64,000 nt of DNA from Hysterangium stoloniferum (GCA_015178975.1 WHVD01000001.1:2356001-2420000), one strand, 5' to 3'. Counted from the stretch's first letter, positions 35,566 through 46,760 are shown. A program made the numbers and translations. The notes: a model not told the origin generated them from the letters alone.

Positions 35566-38500
35566 ATGGCATCCAGTGATACTTACAAACGTAGTGTCAT
35601 ATTGGGAGAGAATAATTATGAGGATTGGAGACATGATGTAATTGGTCTTTTGCGTATGGAGAACTGTCTCTCTATTGCCACTGGCAAAGAAAAACAACCT
35701 AGTGAGACTAGTTTACAGTCTGCCTGGTTGGAGCGCTCCAATAAAGCAGCTGGTATCATATGGCGCTCTCTTGGACCTACACAGCGCACCCATGTTGACA
35801 TTGATGATGGTCCTGATGATATATGGTCTAAAATTGACAAGGCACATAATAAACAACTCCCTGCAGTTCGTTTTAGTGCCTACAATGACCTCTTTAATAT
35901 TCGGAAGGAACCTGATGAATCTCTAACTTCATTAATGAGTCGTGTTGACAAGGTTTGTGCACGTGTCCAGAACTTGCGTCCAAAGGGGTACACTCTTGCC
36001 ATGCTGGATGATGAGCTTGCTGCTCTCACTTTACTTCGTTCTCTGCCTGAATCTGACTCTGTGTGGACTTCATCTTTAATGATGAATACTGCTATCACAT
36101 TCTCTGATGTCAAAACTCACTTTGCATCACAAGAGAGTTTGCAGTCTGCCAGAAGTTTAGAGACGGCGAACAAAATTGTGTCAAAGACTTCCAACACTTC
36201 TGGTAAAGTTCCTTGCACATTCTGCAATGGTTCCACCCACACCCAAGACAATTGTTACGAGTATGCAAATGCACAGAAACAGGCAAAGGCCAAAGTTGAG
36301 CAGAAGAAAAAGGAGTATAAAGAAAGAAAGACTGCTAAGGCTGACAAAGCTAATGCGTCTGACAAGGTATCAGAGGAGAAGAAACCAGAGAGTGCTGGAA
36401 ATGCAAGTGTTTCTATCCCTGACTCTACCGATCCATCTTGTGCTCTCCTTGTCAATGCTAGTTCTGACTGGACTGCTGACACAGGTGCTTCTTCGCACAT
36501 GACTCCCCATCGTCATTGGTTTTCAAGTTATACCCCGTTTCAAACACCTATCCAAGTTGCAAATGGACAAATAGTTATGTCTGCAGGGATAGGAGCAGTG
36601 CGGTTTAAGCCTAAAGGGAATGGAAATGTAATAATAGAGTTTGAAAGGGTTCTCCATGTTCCCCATCTCACAAGTAACCTCCTCTCCGTCTTGTATTTGA
36701 CAAAGAGAAAGAATTTCCGTGTCTCTATCTTTCATTTCACCATGTCTTTCTATTTGAGAAAGGTCTTGCGTTTCACTGCCACAGTCAATGAACATAACCA
36801 GGCCTATTTGGATGGAATGACGGTACCTATGACGGATTATGCAGGTCTTGTTACAACCTGTCCCTTGGACTCCACACTTTGGCATCGTCGCTTTAATTAT
36901 CTCAATCATGCCGATATCCAGAAGCTCCTCAAAGGTGATTTGGTTGGTGGGATAAAGATTGACTCTCACACGTCTCCTGATCCTATTTGTGAACCTTGTT
37001 TGGCTGGAAAACAGAACAGAGTGATTAATAAAATAGCAACAACACGCTATACTAAACCACTTGCACTCATTCACAGTGATGTTCATGGTCCCTTGCCTAC
37101 ACAAACTGTGGAAGGGTTTCGCTACTGGATCACTTTCATTGATGATGCCTCACGCTATGCTTCGATTGCATTACTCAAAAATAAGAGTGATGCCTTTCAG
37201 GCATTTAAGCAATATAAGGCTAAAGTGGAGAACTTGCTTGGTCAGAAGATCAAGATATTCAGAGATGACAAGGGTGGAGAATATATGTCTAAGGAGTTTG
37301 ATACCTTCCTTTCCACTGCTGGCATCAGCCGGCAGCATACTGTGCGGAATGAACCACATCAGAATGGGGTTGCTGAACGCTTCAACAGAACATTGGAAGA
37401 AGGGGCTACTTCAATTATGGCTGAATCCCACCTCCCTCCCTCATTCTGGGGACATGCTGTCATTGCCATTACTCATGTGCGCAACTGCTCACCTACCACT
37501 GCTCTTAAGCATTCTGTGCCTTATACTGTTTGGCATAGTAGGAAACCAGAAGTATCACATCTTAGGGTATTTGGCTGTACTGCTTATGTGCATGTACAGA
37601 AGGATCAACGTATTGGACTTGGCTCTCATACACAGAAATGTGTCTTTATTGGATATCCTCCAGATTATAAGGGTTGGATGTTTTACAATCCCTTGACTAA
37701 GAAGACTATTATCAGTAATAATGCTGTCTTTGATGAGAGAGTCTTACCAGGCTTGTCTAAACCTGCCATACCTTCTACTCCTACTGCTCCTGATGTTCTT
37801 CCTGATACTCCACAATTTATTGATTTGTTTATTCCTGGACCCTCTAGGTCTATTCAGGTGGGAGCCCAGCCTAATCAGATGGGAGCTCCACAGGAACCAA
37901 ATCCAGTGGGAGATGGTCAGAATAATGCTTTGCCTCCTGGTCCTAGTTCCAACTCTGATTCTAATTCTGAACATTCTGAACGTTCACCGAGTCCTCCTCC
38001 TCAACCACGTCGCAATCCACCCAGAAACAGAGTTCCTCCTAAGCGTTTCTGGCAAGTTGACCCTGCTCACATCCACAACTATAGAGAATCTACTCCTGTA
38101 GTTGAGTCCAGTGATGAGGCAGAGGATTCTCCACTACATTCTCCTCCTCCAGTTGAGTCTGAGGAAGAAGCCCTAGCTGCCAGTGAGGGAGATCTTTACA
38201 TTGGTGTGGATGAAGCCTTTGAGTTTGCCTACAAGGCCAGTGCTCATGATGATGCACCGAGAACTCTCAAAGAGGCCTTACAAAGTCCTGATGCTGACAA
38301 GTGGTATGACGCTGCATATGCAGAAATGCAATCCCTGCTTGAAAATGGCACTTTTCGCCTTGCTAAACTACCTGAGGGTCGTAAAGCTATTGGCTCTCGT
38401 TGGGTGTTTGTGATCAAGCGTAAGAAGGATGGGTCAATTGACAAGTTCAAAGCTCGTCTTGTTGCAAAAGGCTATGCACAACGACCAGGGTTTGACTTCA

Positions 38501-39810
38501 CTGATACCTTTGCTCCTACTGCCAAATGGGCCACTTTGCGTGCTGTCCTAGCATTGGCTGCACTGGAGGACATGGAACTTGAGAGTGTAGATATCTCCTC
38601 TGCATTCTTGAATGGTGAACTTGAAGAGGAAGTATACTTGCAGCAGCCTGAAGGTTTTCACCAAGGTGCTCGTGATGAGTTCTTACTTCTTCTGAAAGGA
38701 CTATATGGTTTACGCCAGTCACCTCGTATCTGGCACAAGAAGTTGAATGCTGTCCTGCTCAGTTTGGGTTTCAAACAAGTGCTATGCGATCATAGCATTT
38801 GGGTCTTCCAAAAGGGTGATGTCAAAGTCATTATACCAGTATTTGTAGATGACATGACTATTGCATCTAAATCCAAGGAGGCTATCAAAAAGCTCAAAGA
38901 TGATCTAAAGAGCCACTTCAAATTGCATGATCTTGGTCCTACTTCTTACTTGTTAGGTGTTGGCATTGAAAGAGACAGGACAAAGCGTACTATTACTCTA
39001 TCACAGCGTCAATACATCTTGGACATGTTACAGCGTTATGGTCTTGCTGACTGCAATCCCATTGGTACACCTATGATACCTAACTCAAAATTGAGTAAAG
39101 ACCAGGCTCCAGTGTCTCCTGAAGAGATTGCATACATGAAGGACATTCCATACATCCATGCTGTTGGTTCTCTTATGTATTTGGCTGTTGCCACTCGTCC
39201 AGACATTGCCTATACTGTTGGAGTATTAGCCAGATTTAATCACAATCCAGGAAAGGCTCATTGGCTAGCAGTACAACATCTCTTTCGATATCTCAAAGGC
39301 ACCCTTGACTTGGGCTTGACCTTTGGCCCTAGTAATGACAGGGAATTGTTTGTGTCTTATTCAGATGCTGACCATGGAGGTGATAAGTCAACTGGAAAAT
39401 CTACTGGTGCATATGTGGTTAAGATGGGTACTGGAGCCATTAGCTGGCAGAGCAAACTCCAGACTATTGTAACTCTCTCTACTACTGAAGCAGAGTATAT
39501 TGCAGCAGTGTCAGCTGGTCAGGAAGTACTATGGTTGCGAAACTTATTTGAGGAATTGGGATATCCTCAAAAGACTGCATCCACTTTGTATCTTGACAAC
39601 CAATCTTCTATTGCAGTTGCCAGAGATCCTGAACATCATGGCCGTATGAAGCATCTGGATTTGAGAACATATTGGTTAAGGCAGGAAGTTGATAGTGGGA
39701 AGATCAAAGTTGTTCATCTCCCTACTTCAGAGATGCCTGCTGATTTATTGACAAAACCATTGGCTAAGCCAAAGGTAGAATACTTACGAAAACTACTGGG
39801 ACTAGCATAG
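35566..39810 (+). CDS. Ty1/copia Gag-Pol polyprotein, intact (1414 aa)
   Basis: Self-contained retrotransposon polyprotein. Gag comes first (about residues 1-215), then a CX2CX4HX4C zinc knuckle (CTFCNGSTHTQDNC, about 217-230). The aspartic protease DTGASSH is near 304. Integrase has an HHCC-like region (about 438-475), then catalytic D near 503 (IHSDVHG), D near 565 (RDDKGGEY) and E near 604 (NGVAERFNR). Reverse transcriptase spans about 945-1190 with FVDDM near 1094. RNase H has SDADHGG near 1264, TEAEYIA near 1308 and LDNQSS near 1344. No stops or frameshifts. In the integrase finger the spacing differs from copia-1A (FNYLNH versus FNHLNY). The start is the first ATG after a long leader and matches the copia-1A start. 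Confidence 0.95.
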   Translation: MASSDTYKRSVILGENNYEDWRHDVIGLLRMENCLSIATGKEKQPSETSLQSAWLERSNKAAGIIWRSLGPTQRTHVDIDDGPDDIWSKIDKAHNKQLPAVRFSAYNDLFNIRKEPDESLTSLMSRVDKVCARVQNLRPKGYTLAMLDDELAALTLLRSLPESDSVWTSSLMMNTAITFSDVKTHFASQESLQSARSLETANKIVSKTSNTSGKVPCTFCNGSTHTQDNCYEYANAQKQAKAKVEQKKKEYKERKTAKADKANASDKVSEEKKPESAGNASVSIPDSTDPSCALLVNASSDWTADTGASSHMTPHRHWFSSYTPFQTPIQVANGQIVMSAGIGAVRFKPKGNGNVIIEFERVLHVPHLTSNLLSVLYLTKRKNFRVSIFHFTMSFYLRKVLRFTATVNEHNQAYLDGMTVPMTDYAGLVTTCPLDSTLWHRRFNYLNHADIQKLLKGDLVGGIKIDSHTSPDPICEPCLAGKQNRVINKIATTRYTKPLALIHSDVHGPLPTQTVEGFRYWITFIDDASRYASIALLKNKSDAFQAFKQYKAKVENLLGQKIKIFRDDKGGEYMSKEFDTFLSTAGISRQHTVRNEPHQNGVAERFNRTLEEGATSIMAESHLPPSFWGHAVIAITHVRNCSPTTALKHSVPYTVWHSRKPEVSHLRVFGCTAYVHVQKDQRIGLGSHTQKCVFIGYPPDYKGWMFYNPLTKKTIISNNAVFDERVLPGLSKPAIPSTPTAPDVLPDTPQFIDLFIPGPSRSIQVGAQPNQMGAPQEPNPVGDGQNNALPPGPSSNSDSNSEHSERSPSPPPQPRRNPPRNRVPPKRFWQVDPAHIHNYRESTPVVESSDEAEDSPLHSPPPVESEEEALAASEGDLYIGVDEAFEFAYKASAHDDAPRTLKEALQSPDADKWYDAAYAEMQSLLENGTFRLAKLPEGRKAIGSRWVFVIKRKKDGSIDKFKARLVAKGYAQRPGFDFTDTFAPTAKWATLRAVLALAALEDMELESVDISSAFLNGELEEEVYLQQPEGFHQGARDEFLLLLKGLYGLRQSPRIWHKKLNAVLLSLGFKQVLCDHSIWVFQKGDVKVIIPVFVDDMTIASKSKEAIKKLKDDLKSHFKLHDLGPTSYLLGVGIERDRTKRTITLSQRQYILDMLQRYGLADCNPIGTPMIPNSKLSKDQAPVSPEEIAYMKDIPYIHAVGSLMYLAVATRPDIAYTVGVLARFNHNPGKAHWLAVQHLFRYLKGTLDLGLTFGPSNDRELFVSYSDADHGGDKSTGKSTGAYVVKMGTGAISWQSKLQTIVTLSTTEAEYIAAVSAGQEVLWLRNLFEELGYPQKTASTLYLDNQSSIAVARDPEHHGRMKHLDLRTYWLRQEVDSGKIKVVHLPTSEMPADLLTKPLAKPKVEYLRKLLGLA

Positions 39811-39818
39811 AGCTGTCT

Positions 39819-39831
39819 CATCAGGTGGGAG
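39819..39831 (+). promoter_or_regulatory. Polypurine tract of copia-1B
   Basis: CATCAGGTGGGAG lies between the stop codon and the 3' LTR; its purine core AGGTGGGAG abuts TGTTAG. The same tract borders the LTR of copia-1A (2695-2707, reverse). It primes plus-strand DNA synthesis. Confidence 0.8.
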
Positions 39832-40136
39832 TGTTAGAGTATGATATTACAGCTCTTACATAGTCTATGATGTTCCCTATATTTTTCTGATATTTGTAGT
39901 ATTTTTCCCAGCACTGTAGGTGCAGTATTGAGTGAGTTACCTAGTAAGGTAACTGATGTGTAGGTGCTTAGGTAAGCACCCTGTAGTATACTCCGCTGTG
40001 GGTGTGGGAAAGTCTCCTTAGTGTTTACTTTCCTCACACTCACAGGTATGTAGTTATTTCACAGTTGAATACATTAAGTGTTTACTTTCCTCACACTCAC
40101 AGGGTGTTTGTCAAGAGTTATTCAACTGTTTCAACA
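39832..40136 (+). repeat. 3' LTR of copia-1B (305 bp)
   Basis: Same length as the 5' LTR, with one observed difference. Followed by AATCT target duplication at 40137-40141. Confidence 0.95.
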
Positions 40137-41006
40137 AATCTCACCAAGGTTTGCATTTGGAGTGCTGCCGTTGCTGATCTACGAAACAATTCTTTGCTTC
40201 CTCGTGTTATGGAAGGCCATGCAGAATTCCGGGGGTGGATATGGGTCTTCATTGTTATCAGGAATGGTACATGACTGGTGTCTAAAGTCTTCTTGAGAGC
40301 ATGGGCTTAGAATTAGCACCTGTCTAGTCACATTTACTTCGTTGGGTATGTCCGTCGCGTTTGTTCGGGTCACATTTCACATTTTGTATACTTTTTAACT
40401 CTGTTTTTCTAGGATTTTAACCGTTTTCTGTCTTGACTTGACCATCTACTGCCCCCCTGGGGCATGTTCCTCATATCGTAAGTTAAACCACCTTTGTTTA
40501 TTCATGCTTGAGGTGAGAATATGTATTTAGATGAGAATATACTATACCATGTGTGATGGGATGCTGACTCCTGCTGAATACCATGGAATGGGCTAAAGTG
40601 TCGAAATCTTCTCATGACACAATTGTTACCTACAGGCTACCAGCTCATCAAAGGGAAGTGAAAATCACCACGTAACTCCGGCCCTGGATGAGTTCTACAG
40701 ATTCCACAGTGTAATCGGGGAGTAGATCGGGCAGTCGATTTGCCACACTAGATTCGGTACTGATTCTCAGTGACGTCAGGGTAACGGATGAGGTATTTAA
40801 TTCTTCCTGAGCACTCTTTACATCTTCCCAGTCGTTCATCTCATTCCATTGGGTGGCCTTATTTCCCCATACAAATGCATAGCCGACCAATTTCAGTGAT
40901 TGCTGCTACAATGAAATTCACCAGATATAAGATTAAATAATCAAAGGTTCGTACCAAAAGTGCCTCGAACAATGTTAACCAACAACAAACAAACCAAACA
41001 CTGCGA
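40137..41006 (-). pseudogene. X3, middle part
   Basis: Lies between the two copia insertions. The minus-strand frame at 40648-40890 reads NDWEDVKSAQEELNTSS, SLRISTESSVANRLPDL and VESVELIQGRS, the block conserved in X copies. The segment continues at 45823 after copia-2, where the joined sequence matches 18310-18330. The domain is not recognised. Confidence 0.5.
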
Positions 41007-41201
41007 TGTTGTAATACAAAGTCTATAACAATAATACTCAGTCTCGTAGTTGTAAACAAGAACTGAGGAAAAACTTTCTAACTCAGACTTACAGCATATA
41101 TAATGCTTTTGACATCGCATACACAAATGTATGCAGAAGTTGTGGACCGTAGTGGACCAAAACGCACATGTGACATAGACGTGTCACGCTGTATTCCAAC
41201 A
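41007..41201 (-). repeat. 3' LTR of copia-2 (195 bp)
   Basis: TGTTGTAATAC...ATTCCAACA on the plus strand. Six differences from the other LTR (45628-45822); five are CG in one LTR versus TG or CA in the other. Outer flank is TGCGA (41002-41006). Confidence 0.95.
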
Positions 41202-41423
41202 CGCTCACTCACTGCGCGTTCACAACACTCACAATCTTCTTCATGTTAAGTTTTCGGTGGCGCTGTTCTTAGACCGTATAACTTTCCGTTTGTCTGAGTA
41301 GGTAACAGTTAACTCGTTGTAAACGGATGAGTACTACTATACATGACTCATCCTTATATAGCCTAGTAACCCACTTATTAATAGCCCTGAGTCCTTGCCG
41401 CTCGTTTACCAAATTCCCAAAAG

Positions 41424-44400
41424 TTAACACTTCAAACCCATTCCAACGATCAGCTTGTCTAGCTTGACTTTTACCAAACCCTTGGTGAGTGCATCTGCAA
41501 CTTGATCTGTTGTTGGAACATATGACATTTCGATTTTGCCAGCTTCAACATGTTCGCGTATGAAGTGGTAGCGTACACCGATGTGCTTCATTCGGCTGTG
41601 GGACTCCGGATTCTTTGCGAGAGCGATGGCAGACTGATTGTCTACATAGAGCATGATGGGTAAGTCTTGAACAAAACCTATCTCTTGCATAAAGTTTCTA
41701 AACCATAGTGCCTCCTTTCCCGCATGCGCTGCTGCCATATATTCCGCTTCGGTACTGGATTGAGCAGTCGAAGATTGCTTGTTTGAACTCCAGCTTATGG
41801 CACCCCCAGCGAGCAAGAAAACGTAACCAGTAAGTGAACGTCGGTCATATTTGTCTGTTGCCCAATCTGCATCGACATATCCACTGACTTTCGTATTTCC
41901 AGCCCTTTTGTATACGATCTCCAGATTTGAGGAACCTCTTAGATACCTCAAGACATGCTTGATGGCCTTGTCATGGTCATTTCCAGGGTTTGCGCAGTGC
42001 TGGTTAAGCACCCCTACTGCGAAAGCAAGATCCGGGCGAGTCCCAATCATGGCATACATGAAGGACCCAACTGCACTCTGGTAAGCTTTTGGTTCAACTT
42101 CTGGTGCTGTCAACTTTATTAATGATAAATTCGGCTCAATGGGTGTTAAGGCTGGTTTGCAATCCGACATTCCAAATCGTTCAAGAATATCAAGGACATA
42201 GCGGCGCTGAGATACAGAGAGTATGCATGCCTTTCAATCCCGAGTTATTTCCATTCCGAGGATCCAACATGCCTCGCCTAGGTCAGTCATCTCAAATTTC
42301 CGTTTTAAGTCCTTTTTGACCTTTTCAACCGCATCCATGGAATTCGACAGGAGTAGCAGATCGTCGACATATACAGCAACAATTACGAGGATCTTTCCGT
42401 CACGTTTGATGAATATTCCGTGGTCTGATTGACAACGGGTGAAGCCCAAAGCTTCAAATTCGGTACGTAGTCGTTTATACCATTCACGACTTGCCTGCTT
42501 GAGACCATACAGGCCTTTCTTCAGTCTCCAGACGGTATTTGGTTTGCGAAAACCAGGAGGTAAGTTCATGTATATCTCTTCCTCAAGGTTGCCATTGAGG
42601 AATGCTGTTTTGACATCCATTTGATGCAGTTCTAAGTCGAGTTCAGCTGTCAAAGCTAAGAGGGTACGAATTGAGGTGAATTTTGCAACAGGCACAAATG
42701 TTTCGTTGAAATCGATCCCTTCAACTTGGCTAAATCCCTTCGCAACAAGCCTGGCTTTATACTGAAGAATTTCGCCCTCCAGACCACGCTTTATTTTGAA
42801 TATCCATTTGCAGTCAACAACTCGACGACCCTTCGGAAGTTCGACTTCATCATACAAGTCAGTCTTGGTGAATGACAGCAGTTCTTCTGCACATGCAGCT
42901 TTCCACTGGGATGCATCGGGTCGAGACATTGCTTCTTCGTATGTCTCTGGCTCATTGAGAATTGATCGTACCACATTTGCCTGAGTTTCACTCACTGACT
43001 CTTGATTTTTAGATCCATATGAAGTGACAAAATAACGATTGTCATCATCACGTATTGGAGCTTTTCGGATACGGGTCGGTCGTGGATTTTCGTGCATCAC
43101 AGATGGGGATGGATGTTGATTGTGGGCTTTCTGACGCTGTTGGGGGCTACATAGATTTTGAAGAATGTGAGTTGTTATCTTCCTCTTGATCATTGTCTGA
43201 CTCATTGAGGTAACTATCATGTAGTTTATCGCCCTCTTCATCATCCGAATCTTCAACTTCCATTAGGTCTGGTATGTCACTGTTGTTCTCAATAGATTCA
43301 ACTGGGGTGACTCTCGTGCAGGGTCTGTGTCATTTGAGCTTGGGGCTACCTCGACAATGACTCTTTCAGACATCATGGCCATTTCTTCAGCAAATATAAC
43401 ATCGTGACTTTCATACACCTGTCCAGTGGTTCGGTCAATACAGCGGTAAGCCTTTTTATTCTTTGCATATCCAATGAAGACACATTTAATGGTCTTCCCA
43501 TCCAGTTTCCGCCGTTTGTTTTCTGGGATTAGCACATATGCTGTGCAGCCGAAGATTCGAAAGCGACTGATATCAGGTAAGTTTCCAGACCAGGCTTTGT
43601 ATGGAGTTGAATTTGATAAGGCTCGTGTAGGGACTACATTGCGTATTTGTCCAGCATATTCGATAGCATCTGCCCAGTAAGAATTGGGTAATTTTGCATC
43701 TTTAAGCATTGACATTGCACTTCCTACAAGGGTGCGATTCATCCTTTTGGAGACTCCATTTTCTTGTGGTGTGTAAGCGTTCGTTTTTTCGTGCTTGATC
43801 CCCTTAGAAGCAAGGTATGTTTCGAACTCCTTTGAGATGTATTCGCCACCACCATCTGATCTTAATTTTGTAACTCGCATTCCAGTTTCGACTTCAACCC
43901 TTTCTACAAAAGCGGAGAACTTTTGCAATGCTTCAGATTTTTCCTTCAAGAATGCAAGATCAAGCATTCGGCTTGCATCGTCAATAAACATGATGAAGTA
44001 TTCATATCCAGTACGTGATTTTGTCTGCATTTTTCCACAAAGATCTGAATGTATGCGGGCAAGGATGGTTGTTTCTCGATTTTCAGTGGACTTCAGAATG
44101 GGTTTGTGGGTCTGCTTTCCATGGAGACATGGTTCGCATGGTGAGTTATCAGTTTTGGTTTTTCCAATCGACATTCCTTTAACCATTCCCTTTTGAACCA
44201 TTTTGAGGACCGATTTGGCACTGATGTGGCCTAGGCAACGATGCCACAATTTTATATCGCCCTTTGACTCCTTGGTAGTTGCGGTAAGTGCTTGTGGTTT
44301 CATTTCAGATCCTGCTATGATTCTACTGATGTGGATTTGTTCAGGCAGCATTATATCAGCACGAAGAATGTAGATATTGCCTTCCAGGTAGGCTTCTCCA

Positions 44401-45587
44401 ACAAGTGAGTTGTTTGCATTGTATATGCGGCACACCTGATCCTGTTCAAATACAACTTGTAGGCCATTTTGGGTTAGACCAGAGACTGATAGGAGGTTTC
44501 CATGCAAAGCTGGTATGTGTAGCACCTTCTGTACAATACCACTGATTTTCTGATTTCCGGCAGATAATTCAAGTTTGATGGAGCCTTCTCCAACTGCGAC
44601 TATGTATCGATTATCACCCAGCCAAACCTTTACAGGTTCTTCGAGTTTGTGGTAAGTGGCAAACCATTCACGATGTGAACTCATTGCAGCTGATGCTCCA
44701 GAGTCGACTATCCATTTTTGTTGGATATTATGGTTTGCTGATCGTTCAAGGGCCATGAACAATTGGATCGGCTGGCTTATTGATGCTGTGGTTTGTGCCA
44801 TTTTCGCTGTGGCTTCGGGAACTTTTGGCTTCTCAACTTTATCGTCCTTCGAATCATTTTTGGGTTTTCGGCATTCGCCAAGATGCTTCTTTCCACAGTT
44901 ATCGCATTTCTTGTATTTCTTTTTCTTCTTTTTCTCTTTTCCAGAAGCTGATGCGTCTTTAGCCTTCCCACCATTGGTTCGAAACTTTGCCAAGAATGCA
45001 GCTTGTGTAGCAGATTCTTTTCGGCGAGATTCCTCAGCAAGAATTTTGGCGACAACATCTTCTGTTTGTTGAGTTTCAACTGACATCAAGATGGTTTGTA
45101 GGGTTGAATAAGAAGTCGGAAGGGAAAGAATGATAGCAATGGTGACAAGGTTGTCTTTGATTTCATTTCCAAGAGCTCTAAGTGACCGAGCAGTGGCCTG
45201 CATTTTATTTATCTGCAGTTCGAGGGCTTCCGAGTCGACAAGACTGCTTTGGAATAGCTCACCAATAAGGTAAGCCACTTTTTGAGTTCCTTTTCCTTCG
45301 TATCTGGCACATAACTTCTCCCACACCTCCTTAGCAGACTCAAGGCCAATGATCCCATTCAAGGGTTCATCTTTCAGGGTCAGTACAATCTGGGCTCTAG
45401 CCTCCCGGATTTTTGTCTGATCTGTTTCAGTGCCATCGAGGGCTTTTGACAATCCACGAACTTCAAGAACCGTTTGAGTGCGATATTTCCATGACTGGAA
45501 ATTCGATCCAGTGTCATCTAGATATGGGATGTCATAGAGACGAGAAGAAGGCTTCTCAGTGGAGTTTGTGTTTTGGGAAGTTGACAT
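41424..45587 (-). pseudogene. copia-2 Gag-Pol, disabled by one stop and at least two frameshifts
   Basis: The minus-strand start is 45587 (MSTSQNTNSTEKP). Gag has a compact knuckle, CDNCGKKHLGEC, near 44880-44920. Protease VDSGAS is near 44700. Integrase has HRCLGH, CEPCLHGKQ, IHSDLCGK and RSDGGGEY. The residue that should be catalytic glutamate is lysine (NGVSKRMNR near 43730). The frame is lost near 43290-43320 and regained near 43140. Reverse transcriptase has QVEGIDFNETFVP and YVDDLLLL. A TGA at about 42234-42236 follows MEITRD; CGA to TGA would explain it. RNase H (ADWATDKYDRRS, STEAEYMAA) continues to 41424. Confidence 0.9.
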
Positions 45588-45627
45588 TTTGAATGTGCAG
45601 TGAGTGTGCTAGCGGGGCCCTATAACC

Positions 45628-45822
45628 TGTTGTAATACGAAGTCTATAACAATAATACTCAGTCTCGTAGTTGTAAACAAGAACTGAGGAAAAACTTTCT
45701 AACTCAGACTTACAGCATATATAATGCTTTTGACATCGCATACACAAATGTATGCAGAATTTGTGGACCGTAGTGGACCAAAACGCGCACGTGACATAGA
45801 CGCGTCGCGCTGTATTCCAACA
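45628..45822 (-). repeat. 5' LTR of copia-2 (195 bp)
   Basis: Retains CG at positions where the 3' LTR has TG or CA (for example AACGCGCACGTG versus AACGCACATGTG). Followed by TGCGA at 45823-45827. Confidence 0.95.
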
Positions 45823-46760
45823 TGCGACACGTCCCGGCAACTTAGCATTTGATCAGGAAGCGGTGTTTCGGCAAAGTCTTCGCATGGGGGAAATACGGTT
45901 ACCTCATTCCGAACGTCTGAGCTCATATGGAGTCGAACCATTCTCAACAGATACTACTCTATATTGTGAGACTGTGATGTTTATTGTTTCATGGCAAATC
46001 GAGACGCATGATTCCTGCCTTCTGTTCTTACTATCATGCATGCATACATATATATGACGAATCATCTTTATGTTTGAGTTCATTCTGGGTATTTTTTAAC
46101 TCGCTATTCCCACTTGGGAGGTTTGAATGTACCCTCTGACTGCTTCGAACAGTGGGTGGGAACGGAGCAAGACGAAACGGGTCCGTAACCTAATCTTCGT
46201 GCTATGAGGAGGCAGGTTCAGAGCCCGGATTATGGAAAACTGTCTTGTGCGTTACTGTAACTCAAGAACGCAGCAATGCTAGGGTCCCTGAACATGGATG
46301 TGATTGGACTACTTGGGTTATTTAATCTGATGTGTCTCATTCTTCCCACACGTCTTGATAGGAAGTGAGGTCGCGTTGGAACTATATCAAAAGTGTGATA
46401 TGTTACAAATAGTTCCTGAAATTCAAACCAGGCAAACCAGAACTCGTACCTCTTTGTGTCTCAAATCCCAAGTGGGTCTCCCGCCTCGTACATTTTGACC
46501 AACACCGGCTTGCCGTCACTTTCAGTCTTCGCTTCACAAAGTTTAACACTCCTACGCAAGGTGATCTGATGATTTCCTGCCTTTTCATAATAATAATCAT
46601 TGGGTCGCGACCGATAAGGTGTGTAACAGTTGCAAGTTCTCAAATATTGTCTCATTACGATAGGCTTAGGGGCATGATCTTTGAGATGCCAGAATGGGCG
46701 TACGCGTTCACTAATATCCTTTCTGCCTCTGCCTGTGACGGACGACAACGAATCACATGA
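45823..46760 (-). pseudogene. X3, right part: kinase-like exons of an X paralog
   Basis: The minus strand carries the equivalents of Y exons 4-7: SSVTGRGRKDISER near 46730, the lysine strand as PVLVKMYEAG near 46490, and the exon with GYS/NAQDN-type sequence near 46240. Compared with Y the lysine-strand exon has a one-base loss after KMYEA. Upstream (46760-46850) is the X-specific stretch AIKRKKVDAAILLTEER, then a possible exon MDYIIQARENLGCPQGG near 46920-46960. X therefore shares the kinase-like core with Y but has other ends. Confidence 0.45.

Larger units (their letters stand above)
34660..40136 (+). mobile_element. copia-1B, complete Ty1/copia retrotransposon
   Basis: 5477 bp, two 305-bp LTRs, target duplication AATCT at 34655-34659 and 40137-40141, primer-binding site, single uninterrupted polyprotein and polypurine tract. 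Near-identical LTRs plus an open frame indicate a very recent insertion, potentially autonomous. It landed in repeat X3; removing it restores continuity with the sequence seen at 7075-7110. Confidence 0.95.
41007..45822 (-). mobile_element. copia-2, full-length Ty1/copia element of a second family
   Basis: 4816 bp, paired 195-bp LTRs, target duplication TGCGA at 41002-41006 and 45823-45827. Next to the 5' LTR (minus strand) is GGTTATAGGGCCCC, close to the half-tRNA-Met primer site of copia-1B with one extra base. Inserted into repeat X3. Structure is complete but the polyprotein is broken. Confidence 0.95.

Noticed and set aside
43160..43256. N-terminus of the second copia-2 open frame as a real start
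   Set aside because: The encoded residues before about 43140 are out of frame with the acidic linker expected between integrase and reverse transcriptase; it results from a frameshift.
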